Shown here in pieces: positions 9,636 through 21,075 of a stretch of DNA of 64,000 nucleotides (within the stretch, counting starts at the first letter, position 1; every line of letters starts with the position of its first letter). The stretch comes from Durusdinium trenchii (taxonomy: Eukaryota > Sar > Dinophyceae > Suessiales > Symbiodiniaceae), in NCBI GenBank assembly GCA_963970005.1, contig CAXAMN010023707.1, forward strand, positions 417,294-481,293, in the 5' to 3' direction. The notes beneath the pieces were generated by a model. It saw nothing but the letters and a program-made list of their open reading frames with translations. It ran no database searches and was not told the origin of the DNA. Position numbers and translations under genes: made by a program.

Positions 9636-11825
9636 TTATGATCTTTTATGTGTAGTTTGGGGAGGCACCATTATGATGTCCGGGCGCCAATCAACCTTGT
9701 GAGCCGACCATATTCCCGGACGACGGATCATATTCCCGGATTTTCGATCTCTCAAACACCAACGTGCAAAATGCGTTGATCCTTTTGAGTCCACCAGATC
9801 GACGAGGTAGGTCGTTTGTCAGACACTTCCCGGAACGCCCTTCGAGCCATCCTCTAAGGCTACAAGAAGTCCTTTGACCGAGCCATGGAACCAATTCAGC
9901 AGCCCAGGTGGTACAGGTTCCTGTATGGCTTTCAACCAGGTTCAAGGCGAGGAGAGAACTGCGGGGGGGGTGTTTGTTAAGTGAAAAGAGTTGACCTCTT
10001 GGTGTTGCACGATGAAGTACGGAGTGCGTTTGGCATCAAACATAAGAAATCATGTTGCAAGAATCAGCCAAACGTTCAGAGGAGCAAGGAGGCTCCAAAA
10101 GCCAAAGGCAAAGAGTTGATTTGTCACCCAACTTGGAGATTGTGTCAGTATTCGAGAGTAGTAATTGAGCGTAGCTGTCTTGAGAGTAGAAGGGTCTTGA
10201 TGGACAAAAACATGTTAAAGTTATGTTCATCTAGTTTCTATTTCTATCTCTTGCAGTAGCTGTTTTCGGACTAAATCAGGTGTATGATTATCTGTCAGCC
10301 ACGCGTGCAAACACTAGATGGATCTAGGTGGGTAGAGTATTTCACGCAGGATTTCACGAATGAAGAGGCATTGAATAGGTGTGACATGGTGTGACCACTG
10401 CTGAGAGCACCTCCAAGTTCCAGCCAGGGAACGCGATTTGTTTGTGTTGATGAAGCAAACGGGTACTGTGGTGTGCATGGATCTAGCAAAGCGCCAGCTA
10501 GAGTGGCCAATGCGAAATGGACCAAAACGGAATGAATCAACATTTGGATGTGTTTTTTGATCCACCAATTAGAACCATCCTGCCTGGCAAAGCAATGGAG
10601 CATAGGTTGGAGATGACATTAAAAACAAAAAAAACGTATCGTCACCGGTTGCTTTACCATGAACGGCTATGTTTGAATCCAAAAAATATCCTTTGTTGCA
10701 TGTCCTCAGGAAAATGGATTGGACAACCTTTGCTTTCAATAGTGTTACTCTGATTCGGCCCAGCTCAATCCGGTTTCAGACCCAGCCGCCTGGGGTGTGA
10801 TCGTCTGTGACCCGATCAACAGCTGTATACCGTTCGCACTTCCTAGTACTTCCTGTCCGGGTGTTTTGCCTGGAGACCTGTTTTTCCTTTGGAGGGGTAG
10901 GGGAGTTGAACGCATGGACACCCAGACAGGATGGTCCTGGTATACTGTGTATGTTATGTGGCCTTGAAAATGGTCTATTATCTGCCTTCTCACGAGCTGT
11001 TTGTGGTCATTATCTTGAGGTTTCTCCCTTTTTTTCGTATTCACCTTACATGGGGCGCCCTCTCGACTCTCCACTGAGGATATGACCTCAACAGCAATGG
11101 CGTCATCGAGTTTGTCGGCCCAAACGAAACACAGAGGGAAAACCGGAAAACCGCGAGCGAGGGACACGAGCGAGGGACACGCTCCGGGCGGATCCATTTG
11201 GGGTTGGGTTGAAATACATGTTCTTTTGAAGAAGACTGGACAATTCAACCCAACAGCATTTAACACTGTGCAAGATTTTAGGGGTGAAATCAGTGAAATC
11301 CAACCCAAACTGTTGGATTGGAGAATTCCCCTGCCTTTTCCAGCCAATGTCAATCTTGAAATATCCCAATTCATGGTGAGGAGCATCCCATACATTTCCA
11401 GACCGGGGTATATCTACTTCAGTGAAGTGAGGAAAGTAAGGAAGCTGCAGCTGGATCTTTCGGCAACGACAAAAGGGTTCGTTTGAGCCACCTCCGAAAC
11501 CACAAAAGGGAGTGACCATTTGTACATCTCGAGATATATTCCGTACAGGTATGTACAGGTCCAGTACAGGTATGTACTGGTCCAAATAACCAATGCACAA
11601 TGATGTAAAACGATGGTAAACACCCAAGGGAGCACCGGCACTCCGTTGAAGCAATGGGGGTCGGAAGACTGGATGGTCCAGGGTCACCGGATGCAGCTGA
11701 GCTTTTCCTGAAGAGGTCCAGGTGGAGTGAGTCGGTTCATTAAGGTAGACCAGTGATGAGTGATGAATCACACACACCTTTTGCAGAACGGTTTTACAAC
11801 AGTTTTACGTTTTACATGTTCATTG
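9636..11825. other. 2.2 kb with no supported gene
   Basis: Long minus-strand frames cross 10745-11777, but two overlap each other and neither shows codon bias or a recognisable motif. A segment at 10908-10960 matches, in reverse, the sequence at 39296-39330. No clear exon or RNA gene is seen. Confidence 0.5.
10908..10960 (-). repeat. Dispersed repeat shared with 39.3 kb
   Basis: Read on the minus strand this contains TATACCAGGACCATCCTGT followed by YTGGGTGTCC, nearly the same as the plus strand at 39299-39328. The shared peptide YQDHPVWVS in both places is a by-product. Confidence 0.6.
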
Positions 11826-11992
11826 TTGTTGTTGTTGTTGCTGTTGTTGCTGTTGCTGCTGCTGCTGCTGCTGGTGTTGTTGTTGCTGTTGCTGCTGCTG
11901 GTGTTGTTGTTGTTGTTGTTGTTGCTGTTGTTGCTGTTGCTGTTGCTGCTGCTGCTGCTGCTGGTGTTGTTGTTGTTGCTGTTGTTGTTTTG
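11826..11992. repeat. TTG/CTG trinucleotide array
   Basis: This is about 170 bp of TTG and CTG (or GTT and GCT) triplets with two internal near-identical blocks. All plus frames are open as Leu, Val/Ala or Cys runs. It could expand by slippage; no surrounding exon is visible. Confidence 0.95.
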
Positions 11993-13167
11993 TGTGTGTT
12001 CTATGATATAACCAACAGTCTACATCTCTGAGGTCGAAGACAGACAGGTGATGTTGTTTGCGTTGTGAAAGCTGACTTGGATTGCGATCGTCTGGCTAGA
12101 AATCATGCGTGATGTTAAAAATAGTATCAATTAAGTTTATTTCAGTTGAAACGGCCATGACTCCATGAGATTTTGATACCTTCTTTATCAGTGTCACATC
12201 AAAACATATTTAATGCGACCTTTCTGTTTGTTGTTCTCTTTTGTTCGCATGCTGCTGATGTAAGAAATATCCGTTTCTTTTTGTCGAAAAGGTGTAAGTC
12301 GTTGACATCACCTGATGGGCGTGTGCAAATCATGTGAGATCCACGGCATATTACATATTCGACAGCACCCAAAACAGCCAGGAGGAATCTCATCAACTAA
12401 CACCGTTCTGTGGAGAAGAAACATACAGATCAAGTTTAGGTTGTCTCAGAAAACAGATCCTCACAGTGGTCCTCACCTATGATTTGATTTGGCCATATTT
12501 TTATGGTGTACATATGGTACGCTATAGCTACTATATGTACGGTTTCGATACCCGGAGTTGATGGTGTGTTTTTTTCCATCGGCCAGAGCGAGTTCAAGAA
12601 CATCATTGGGGACCTTCTGAAGATCCCACCGGGTCTTGAGACACATGGATCGACATGGATCGAGAGTTCGAGAGGTTGTTTGGTTGTTGCGGAACGTTTG
12701 AGGTGTCTTTGGTCCAAACACCTGGTTGCATGTTTTTTCTTGTGCTTGGCAAATGATCTAGAAGAAAGCAAGGATCATGGAACGACTAAGAAAACTTGTT
12801 TGTTGGATCAAAAGACAAAGTTTGAATGTTGGGGATGAGTTCTTTGGTCGAGAAGGGGGGCACACAGAAGTGCGGACTGAATCCTACAGGCATCTACAGG
12901 CAATAAGCAATTGAACTGGCCAGAAGTCAGCAAGTTTTGTCTTCTTATGGTGCATCATCAGGGAGATGCCAAGCCGACAGTCTTTTTGAATATGACAGAA
13001 TATGATTTATATACAATATCAGGCAAGCAGAGACCATCAAAGACCCATTTCCCTTTTGCAAATGCCACTGAGCTGCTGGGGAAAGGACTGAGTCCTTTGG
13101 TTTTATGGCAATTTGTTTGATGGTGGACGGTGACCAACCCCAGCACGTCTTATAGTCTCCTGCCATC
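11993..13167. other. Spacer with no supported gene
   Basis: AT-richer, with several competing short open frames on both strands (12334-12838) and no splice-flanked coding-like segment. Confidence 0.45.
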
Positions 13168-13767
13168 GTGGTCGAACCCGGACATGGCCTTCATGGGTGG
13201 GTCAATTGGTTCAACAACACAATCACGGCCTTCTTTGCATGTGTTCACGCAAAAAGCATCCCCCTGGGCACAGCAAGACTCGGGAAGACTCCCACCGCTG
13301 GTGAAATCGGCAGACACGCCACGTGGGCCTTGCTCCAGTTCTTAAATACAAGTGGGCCTTGCGTGTTCGTGGAAGTCACTTTGGAGCTTGGGAAGTTTAT
13401 AGAGTTCACCCTGACCTGGTGCAGAGGTCCAACAAAAAGAACTCTTGGCAAGAGTTTCAGGTCTCCAGGTCGGCGTTCCTTCTCCGATCTCAGTACAAAA
13501 CCAGTTGCCCGCGCCCCCCCCCCTTCGGTGAAGTCGTCCTTCGTTTTGCTTGGTTTTCCAGAAGTCGGCTGGGGGAGAGCGACTCACCACTTCGTGGAAG
13601 AACCCGCAAGGATGCCTCAAGAGCGCGTGATGTCTATGTGGCGGAGCGCCGACAAGGCGCCGGGTTGGTCGACGGAGTCGGCGGGGCAGCTCGTGATGCC
13701 AAGTCCATCCGGGACGATGGGTGGACCAAGGGAAGTCCCATTCGGGGCGGGCGATATATCGCGATGA
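13168..13767 (+). CDS. 199-codon ORF, unknown protein
   Basis: This is the longest plus-strand ORF outside repeats. It starts with a non-ATG codon, so the true start may be an upstream exon. It encodes WVNWFNNTITAFFACVHAKS early, SGPCVFVEVTLELGKFIEFT in the middle and MPQERVMSMWRSADKAPGW near the end, with G/C-rich third positions after 13570. A second frame is also open over 13323-13820 (KWALRVRGSHFGAWEVYRVH, then a donor-like |GTCC), so this may instead be several exons. No family was recognised. Confidence 0.35.
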   Translation: MVEPGHGLHGWVNWFNNTITAFFACVHAKSIPLGTARLGKTPTAGEIGRHATWALLQFLNTSGPCVFVEVTLELGKFIEFTLTWCRGPTKRTLGKSFRSPGRRSFSDLSTKPVARAPPPSVKSSFVLLGFPEVGWGRATHHFVEEPARMPQERVMSMWRSADKAPGWSTESAGQLVMPSPSGTMGGPREVPFGAGDISR

Positions 13768-13789
13768 TACCTAGAGGAACCGTTGGCAA

Positions 13790-15130
13790 AAATTTTTGCC
13801 GAGACACCATTGTGCCCTGATTTCAGCCAAATTCATCGAAAAGCGCCGAATCCAAAAAATAACGCCGAGCAATATGAAAACTGCCGACTTCAATGGTTTT
13901 CAGTTGCTAGATTCTCAAACCAACACTTGCCAGATCTTGCCAGTCTTACCAAGCCCTTCCCCGCCCCTTTCCCAAACCAAACTACAGGGTGACCATCCAC
14001 AGCTTGGGCTTACATATGAGGACCAAGGGATTGGCATCCACAGTTTGGATACCTTGGAATCCTTGCACCGCACAGATGAGAGTTAATCCACAGTTTGGGA
14101 GTGCTTACAAAGAACACACTTAAAAGATCCAAAAATGTTTGCCTAAGTTCATGCCTTGTCTTCCAGACCTTCTTGATATTTCCCCTACGGTTTTATTGAA
14201 AGGCCAATCCAGGCAAGCAAAGTTCTGTCTTTGCTTCTCCGGATCACTCTCCAAACGATGCTTTGCCGCTTTGCCCTTTCATGATCCAACCTCCCTTGAC
14301 AAGGGTGGTTGTAGAACAGCTGCAACTCACAATTGGGCCAACAAAAAGATCTTTCCAGTGCAGCCATCCAAGATGTTGATTCTTATGTATAGGAAACCCC
14401 AACTAAGCAAAAACATGGTTACGGACAATTGCGCCGAATTGTCGGGCAATTAAGCCGAATTATCGGAGATTTACGCCGAATTATCGGGCAATTACGCCGA
14501 GATCTAGGGATGACAAAACTTTTGAAAACTATGAACAACTTGACTGCCACGATTCACGCAAGGGTGCCCAGTTGGTTCACGGTGAGTTTATGTTGAATTA
14601 TGCATGGTCCATGCACAGTCCTCTAACTTTCACCTTGGTGATGGAATCAAATCTCTCCATTCACCAAATATGTTCAACAACAGCTTTGTGCCACTGCAAA
14701 AATAGGAAATCAGGGAAGAGGGTTGCGTCGGGCCACAGAAACCATTTGGCATTTCTGCCAGGCCTTCTCTATTATTCTATAATTTTAATAAACGGTTTCC
14801 TTGATCGGATCCATGGCTGGATTTGAGTGTTTACAATGAATCCCTAAGCCAACAATGCTTGGCAAGAGTTAGGAACTACACACTGAAGAAAAACACTGGG
14901 CGTGAACAGCCAGGGCGCACCTCAAGAATGCCCGGTTCACCAGGTATTTGATCCCTAGAGGATTGTCGAGCCGAGTTATCATGAATCACCACAACCCGGA
15001 TTGGTTCTGCATCTAATCAACCAATCAATATGTTCAAGAACCTCAAAAACCAAAAACGCCGAGTCTATCTTGGTTTTAGCAAATTACGCCGAATGCCCTT
15101 TTTCAGGGCAAATTACGGGTAAAGGCGCTT
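13790..15130. repeat. Cluster of ACGCCGA-type short repeats
   Basis: The motif ACGCCGA or GCGCCGA with AAT/ATTA flanks recurs near 13835, 13860, 14430-14505 (tandem, about 25 bp apart), 15055 and 15090. The tandem part alternates TTACGCCGAATTATCGGG-like units. No gene is supported in this 1.3 kb. Confidence 0.6.
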
Positions 15131-15419
15131 TTTGCTGAGGTGGCAGAAGTTTTGGTGCATTTGGAGTCTCTAGGTATCATGATGTTTCGGGTGAATTGGT
15201 GCGAAAGTGGTGTTTTTCGTTCTTGTTGGTTTGTGTTGGTTTTTACCCGTGAAATCAGGTTCATGACCACTACCGGGGGATGATTGGAATATTGGAAATA
15301 CCATCATGAATCACGGTGTTGTAGCAACATGCTGTGTTCTCCTGATGTTTGTTGTGATTCATTTCAGCAGTTGATGGCTTTCGAATGTGGGACCCACCGG
15401 TGGTGATTCACGGCGCAAG

Positions 15420-15505
15420 GATGGCAGTGGCTCTATTGACTTCGAAGAATTCGTGGCGTCGGGGGGGCCCAGTCGAGAACCAGCTTGGAGTCATGTCGAC
15501 GGATG
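15420..15505 (+). CDS. EF-hand exon (part of a calcium-binding loop)
   Basis: Directly after CGCAAG| the frame encodes DGSGSIDFEEFVAS, which matches residues 3-12 of a canonical EF-hand loop plus the start of helix F (Asp3, Ser5, Ser7, Asp9, Glu12). Residues 1-2 of the loop would be on the preceding exon, not found. The frame continues to a stop at 15503-15505, or the exon ends earlier. Likely a calmodulin- or calcium-kinase-type protein; which one cannot be told. Confidence 0.6.
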
Positions 15506-15951
15506 AATTGCATAACTAACCGAACCAACCCCTCCTTTTCAAGGTCAACAAGGTCAAGAAGTGTTGAGATTGGAGGTATTGGAGACCGGATCCCCCCGGT
15601 CCATTCGCACATCATAGCACCAATCCCACCAAGCCGAAGAAATCGGGTGACCGGGCAACCCGATCTCTTGTGCTTCTTCCAGATGCTCCCGTGACCGAGG
15701 CTTCGAAGGACAATGGGTCTTTTGATTAAAAATTACATATATCATATATGTATACTATACAAATACCCAGTGAAATCCGAGAGGTCGCGGAATCGCGACT
15801 CCACACCTCCCAGACTTGCATGATCTTGCATGGTCGCATCATTCACGGTCGGTCCTTTTCATTGGGCAAATCATCGCTGTCGCCACCTGCTTCTTCCTCG
15901 CGAGGAACGTCCGGGCGCGGGCGCGACGCGCGTCGCGCGTCATGGGCCGAG

Positions 15952-16043
15952 GTTTTATGTGAAGGTCTTCGGAGATACCTTCGAGACGGACTTCGATCCG
16001 GTGGCCGACTACTACCGCAGCATGCGGCGCATGCCGGGTGCTG
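15952..16043 (+). CDS. Internal exon, unknown protein
   Basis: This 92-bp exon has a split first codon and ends at a textbook donor |GTGAGT. It encodes FYVKVFGDTFETDFDPVADY then YRSMRRMPGA. High GC3, aromatic and acidic composition, and clean splice sites make it one of the better exon calls. No family was recognised. Confidence 0.6.
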
Positions 16044-16296
16044 GTGAGTGAGAGGTTGGAGAGTTATGCAGAGATTTAGTTGGAAGAAATCGATCCAAGA
16101 AATGGATAACACAGAGGTAACCTTTAAGTGATATATAAAAGCAGTTTTTTCAGCAGTAATTACATGCACGAGGAAGTAGATCATGAAAGATCCTTTTTGA
16201 TTTGCGAAAAAGAACGTGAGAATGAGAATCTGAACGTATACTGTTCAATGGCTTCAGCACAGGAAGCCTTGCACTTGGCGGGCTTCCGAGTTGGCT

Positions 16297-16334
16297 GCGC
16301 ACAGTGCCCCTCGCCAAAGGCGAGCCTTGTGCGC
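16297..16334. repeat. Perfect-looking hairpin
   Basis: GCGCACAGTGCCCCTCGCC pairs with GGCGAGCCTTGTGCGC around an AAA loop. It lies in an open, GC-rich stretch (16230-16400) whose frame is unclear. It may be part of another inverted-repeat element. Confidence 0.5.
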
Positions 16335-16869
16335 TGGGCCTTTCCGCTTGTGCTGGGCCGAACGCCATGCGCGTGGATTGGGCGCGCAGAGGAACAGATG
16401 GCTTGAGGAAAGGAGAGTGCATCCAAGACGCCATGACAACAGAAGGGTGGATTCTATGACAGTGATCCTTCTTAATTGGTTGAACTTCTTTGCTCCAAAA
16501 GGCTCTTGGTCAAGATTGAGATACTGAAGTGGATCTCATTTCTGCAGGAAGAAGGGTGACCTATGGTGCCCTCCTTTTGTTGGTTAGTTTGGTTCTTCTT
16601 TACTTTCCGGACACAGATTTTGTTTGAGGGGATTGTGATGAATTGTGGCTTGTATGGCACTGCACATTGTCTTGAGGATTTGTTTCTTCCAGGCAACGTT
16701 TGACTGAGAAAGCCAGATTACAGATGGTTCCAGGATGTTCCAGGCTTCTTTGCTAAGACATTGGCCACTGCTTTAGGAACTGTTGTGTCCATTCCTGTGC
16801 CAAACACATTCAAAGAATGGCGCGAATGTGGGTTTAGGGTCAGAAGTCGCTGCTCTCCTTTGTCCTCAG

Positions 16870-17073
16870 CAACCCTTTGACACCATGCTCGGCTTTGGTT
16901 CGGCAGTGTTTGAGGCCTTTCATCAGCATGTCGGATCCATGTGCTTCACAGAAAACCCTCGCTGCTATAACGACCACGCAAGCGCGGAAGCAGTCAGCTT
17001 CCGCTTGGGTTGGGAGAGAAGCGAAGATCCCAAAGAGCTTCGATTCAACAAGACTATCCGGACAGTGATGTGA
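16870..17073 (+). CDS. Candidate terminal exon
   Basis: After TGTCCTCAG| the frame is open for 67 codons to a TGA. It encodes QPFDTMLGFGSAVFEAFHQH, VGSMCFTENPRCYNDHASAE and AVSFRLGWERSEDPKELRF. The minus strand is also open here, so the call is moderate. No family was recognised. Confidence 0.4.
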   Translation, partial: QPFDTMLGFGSAVFEAFHQHVGSMCFTENPRCYNDHASAEAVSFRLGWERSEDPKELRFNKTIRTVM

Positions 17074-17284
17074 TGTGAGTGTTCTTCTATTCCTACCTTT
17101 GCTTTGGCTCTGCTGCCATCCGAGTAGTGGCATAAGATACAAGAGAAGTGCCAGAAACAGGCTTCAAAGAGGTTTTGGTGTGGGTGTGTTTGTGCGTTTC
17201 TTACACATTGCACAGGTTCTCGGGCCAATGTTACCTTCCATCCACCATCATGCAAGCTCATTGCAAACATGGCTGCTTTTTCAA

Positions 17285-17380
17285 CTCGGGGAACCCTGGG
17301 TTTTGACCCACCGATCATGAACAGAGACGACCTGGAAGGTCAACTTAAACCCACACCCCCCCCAGACTGACTATCTCCTC
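17285..17380. repeat. Dispersed repeat, copy 2
   Basis: CGGGGAACCCTGGGTTTTGA is followed by CCACCGATCATGAACAG and AAGGTCAACTTAAACCC; the same order of motifs recurs at 20995-21075 and, more diverged, at 7062-7120. Confidence 0.5.
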
Positions 17381-17411
17381 AGTCAAACTTTTATTTATAT
17401 ACTTTTACCAG

Positions 17412-17991
17412 ATGGCCGGATGACTTTGTTGGGTCATGGAAGCAATTCCAGAAACGGAACACGGATGCGCTCTTCAGCCACTTTTGTTCGGAAGACGTGG
17501 TTTCTGCCCCTTTCATGGTCGGATGTTAAAACATGTTAAACTAGTGTCATGCAAGGTCAAATGATGTTCTTAATTCAACTAGGAGGCACCTGCCTACATC
17601 GATGAGGACTGCGAGTGTCCCACCGGTTTGAGGAACCAAAGCCGCAGCAGAACGGCAAGATTGGCTTGCAGCCAGACGTTGGTAAATCTTGGTCATACGG
17701 ATACTTAGATGATACATTTATAGCAAGCAATTTCACCGCTGACCTTTGAAGATACCGTGGTTGCTTTGATTTGCTGGTCATCACTGGCAGCTCTCTACGA
17801 GGCCAACGATCTCAGAGAGCACGGCCGCCCCGCACGACGTGGCGATGCGGGTCGCTTTAGAGGCCAAGAACCCCCAAAGGGGTGGCATCGCCTCGTCCTG
17901 GGCAGAGTTTTGGGTTCGGGATCGTGAGATGCCTCAGTACAGATATTTAGATCTAGATACAGAAGGTGTAAAGAGACAGAATCATACATAG
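17412..17991 (+). CDS. Two-exon gene end, unknown protein
   Basis: Exon 1 (17412-17517) lies between TTTTACCAG| and |GTCGGA and encodes WPDDFVGSWKQFQKRNTDA then LFSHFCSEDVVSAPFM, ending in phase 0. Exon 2 starts in phase 0 at 17791 after CACTGGCAG|. It encodes DVAMRVALEAKNPQRGG then IASSWAEFWVRDREMPQY and runs to a TAG at 17989-17991. A GT at 17964 could be an earlier donor. The matching phases and clean acceptors support one gene. Both peptides are rich in Trp, Phe and charged residues; no family was recognised. Confidence 0.5.
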
Positions 17992-18295
17992 GTACAACAT
18001 GGTACAAAGATCAAAGATTATAGAGAAATAGGTAGGCGATCGACTTCGGTCAGGTTAGGTGAAAATCCTTGACGATCTTGGATCAATGGTGGCGCTGCTA
18101 GAGGCGGCAGAATTCACATTTTTCAATTTGGGGATCGACATCATGATAGTCAAACTGGGAAGATCACTTTAAGATCTTCCAACAAGATGATCAAACCCAA
18201 CAACTTATATTCAGACCAAGCAGCCATCCGGTTTTGTCTCCTTCAAGAAACTGGGGGCATTGGAATGAATATTCAGTGATGTAGATCCTTCGCAG

Positions 18296-18391
18296 GTCCA
18301 CGTTGAGCCCTCTTCCTCAAGTGGAGCCAAGAGGGGCTCCCAACCAAAAACGCGCATGGAGGCGATGCGGAGTTCGATGCGGAGTTCGATG
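18296..18391 (+). CDS. Candidate exon, Ser/Met-rich
   Basis: This 96-bp, phase 0/0 segment lies between CTTCGCAG| and |GTTGAA. It encodes VHVEPSSSSGAKRGSQPKTR then MEAMRSSMRSSM. Short internal repeats (GCGGAGTTCGAT twice) reduce confidence, and the minus strand is also open. Confidence 0.3.
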
Positions 18392-19957
18392 GTTGAACCC
18401 TCGACAGGTCCACTCGCCTCGACAGGTCCACTGGTCGACGTCATGAGGTCGTTTTTGACGTCATGGATCGTTTGCTCCATCGAATGTCCCTGAAAAAAGG
18501 ACACAGAATGGATATGCACTGTCGGCTTAGTTCATGTGTGTTGCATTTCCAGTTAAAAACTCTGTCCAAAGCTGTCATAGACAGGACCCTGTTAAAGGTG
18601 GAATTTCCATCGGCTGAGTTCAGTTCAGCTGCAGCCCGGCCAACGGAACAAAATTAAATCTATGGATATGTTTGTTGCAGAAGAAGCTGTCTCTAGTGCC
18701 ATCGGATCACCATTCTGACCATCATGCTGTAGCGCTTCCAATCAGAATCTGATTACCCAGCCAGCATACATTCACCAGGTCATGTTGCCGCGATGCTTCA
18801 TTTGGTTCCAGAGACCAACGTGTTGGGGATTCTGAAAATAACTCAACATCAGAGTGAACCTCCCCATACCCACCATGTATATAGTTGCTCTGATGAATTC
18901 ACTCCAATGACTGATCCCTGTTGACGCCAAAAGGAGTGATGGTCTATCCGAGTCTATCTCCCCATTTTATTTGGCTTGACCAACAGAGGCAGATGGAAGT
19001 GGGCTGACCTCCATGAGCCCACAATGTCTTTACTGCCTGATAGTTTACTTGGATGATGTCCGTGCAAAGCAAAGCGATCAAAGTATGCATCCTGCGAGCC
19101 TCCAAGCTACGAGAGTCTACGAGCTATTTGGAGGTCGAATCAGCTCTTGGAAGTGCTTGGCAGCTGCTTTGGTTTTGAGGTGGTAGAAGCAGTAGATTGA
19201 CAGTGTTGTTTCTTCCCTGCGTTTGGGTGCCATCTCCAATTCCCAGAAAAGATCCGTCAGAAGTAAAAGTAGACAAAAACACGTTTGGACCATGGTGCAC
19301 CAAACAATAAGTGGGAGACTGGCAGATTTTTGGACCGGATCGGAGGTTTGAACTAAACCAACCATGTCCATGCATACTTTGAACCCAACTGAACCAATCT
19401 AGCCCGTCTTGTTGTCAGTGGTGGTCACAGTGTTTGAGAGACAATTGAAAGTATGATCGGAACCTGGTCAAACACGAGCGCTCTTCTGAAGGGCAGTTCC
19501 ACAAAGGGTCCATTGAAATGTCATGGGCAGCACAACGTATTCATGGAAGGTCGAAGATACATAGTGCGTAAAGACAACATGATATGATTGCCGGGCATGA
19601 ATTCGCACACCCCATTAAGGTTGTGAATTCTGCAGCGCCACATCCACTTGTTTTCTATAGATTTTGTTGACTGTTGCTTGCAGCAGAGCTGGAGTACAAG
19701 AGCTTCGAACCTCTCGATGCTTGTATGTGTCTTATATCGGGCATGGAGCGCCCTCTTCAGGCTGTGATTCTCCATGCTGATGTTGTATACTGCGAGGATT
19801 TCCACTCGGATGCTTTGAAACCTCTGGCTTAACCGAATTAGGAACCAAGAAGAGCCACAGCATCAAATGGTATGAAGAAAAGCCAAGTCTTCAGTCCTCA
19901 GTTGGTGAAACCAGGGAGTATTATATCTGGTTTTACCATGTTCTACTTTGTTTCGAG
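18392..19957. other. 1.6 kb with no supported gene
   Basis: Open frames are short and low in coding bias. A minus-strand pair at 19117-19375 is hydrophobic but overlaps itself in two frames. No repeat family was recognised. Confidence 0.45.
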
Positions 19958-20119
19958 CATTTGGTCAAGCGGCGAAGACCAATTTAAGACGACTCGACGT
20001 ACGCTCATCGACGGACGCTGCGCTCCATGCTTCTTCCCGTCCGACAGCCCGGCAGCCGTCGTTGCGCAAAGCGTCTGAAAAGGCCGCACTCGGCGGAGTG
20101 CTCGCCATCAGCGATGGCA
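19958..20119 (+). CDS. Internal exon, basic peptide
   Basis: This 162-bp exon lies between TTTCGAG| and |GTGGTG. It encodes FGQAAKTNLRRLDVRSSTDA, ALHASSRPTARQPSLRK, then ASEKAALGGVLAISDG. Codon bias is good and boundary phases are consistent with a split codon at both ends. No family was recognised. Confidence 0.45.
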
Positions 20120-20575
20120 GTGGTGGTTTGGACATGTTTGAAATGGGGGGCCTTATGGGCCGCGGTGGGTGTTTGGGCGCTATGGAGTGAAGGATAGTGG
20201 AAGGACTTGACCAAAATCTCGGTGGTTTCAATGGTTTTTTTTCTGCGAATGGTCTCACGAATGAACAGTATTAATTGGACATATTTGGACTCTTCATCCT
20301 TAGTTCTTGGACTCCATGTCCCCTTATGGAGTGGATCCGTTGTGCAAAACACATTTGGACTTGGGTTCTGCTTTCTGATGCTTCCAAAGAGGCTGAAACT
20401 GCAGAGATATGGACTCATGTTACACCTGTTATCTCAAGTATCTCAAGACGGCATTCCTTCTTTTCCAAACGGAATTGTTTGGACCACCAACATAGCTCAA
20501 GGAGCACCTCAAGTATCTCTTAATTCTGCATTCCTATAGCAGAATTGTTTGGCCTCGCTATTTCTGGGCTCAAAG

Positions 20576-20721
20576 CTGACCGTGTGCCAATTTTCCCTCC
20601 TGCGCACGATCCCGCCGCTCCAACGAGCCCGGCTCGTCCGCGTTCTTCGCGCCGACCCGTCCGTCGCAGCGCCCCGGAGAGAGTGGCCGGCCACTTCCGA
20701 CGAGAGAGGCATGGCTGGGGG
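20576..20721 (+). CDS. Candidate exon, Arg/Leu-rich
   Basis: Following GCTCAAAG|, the frame encodes LTVCQFSLLRTIPPLQRARL then VRVLRADPSVAAPRREWPAT with strongly G/C-ending codons, and reaches a GT donor in the G-run near 20722. The exact end is uncertain. No family was recognised. Confidence 0.4.
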
Positions 20722-20994
20722 GTGGGAAAGAGGTCTTTCATTCAGATGGCAGTTCAGATGGCTATCGGATAGAGAAGGATGTGTCCAGCTTTCGGATGTT
20801 TTTAAAGTCTACAGAGTCTTACTGTCTACAGTACCTCCTCGGCTCCAACAAGCATGGAAGTGGGACAATCCCCGGCCTTCGGATGCATGGCGCCACGGCC
20901 ATTCTGATCGGCCATGCATGTCGGACGGTTCACGTGCCACGGAGCGAGTCCGTGGGCGACATGATGACGGACCGATGGATGTGGGGTCTTGGCA

Positions 20995-21075
20995 CCGGGG
21001 CACCCTGGGTTGACCAGAGAACATGAACAGCATGGACAAAATAACAAACGAGTCGGAGGTCAACCTACCCTGGGG
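20995..21075. repeat. Dispersed repeat, copy 3
   Basis: CACCGGGGCACCCTGGGTTG precedes ACCAGAGAACATGAACAG and CGGAGGTCAACCTACC, in the same order as at 17285-17380. The ORF across 20880-21010 partly overlaps it and is not called. Confidence 0.5.

Noticed and set aside
10745-11777. Minus-strand ORFs of 216 and 224 codons
   Set aside because: They overlap out of frame, lack codon bias and one runs through a dispersed repeat; no recognisable motif.
11753-12031. Poly-Leu and poly-Val/Ala proteins
   Set aside because: Made by the TTG/CTG trinucleotide array; no flanking coding sequence.
16230-16434. GC-rich ORFs on both strands around the hairpin
   Set aside because: Three or more frames are open on each strand and an inverted repeat shapes the composition; no frame stands out.
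20550-20580. TTTCTGGGCTCAAAG and TTTGGGCTCAAAG (54250), resembling the end of the dinoflagellate spliced leader
   Set aside because: They do not match the known leader closely enough, and the upstream part of the leader is absent.
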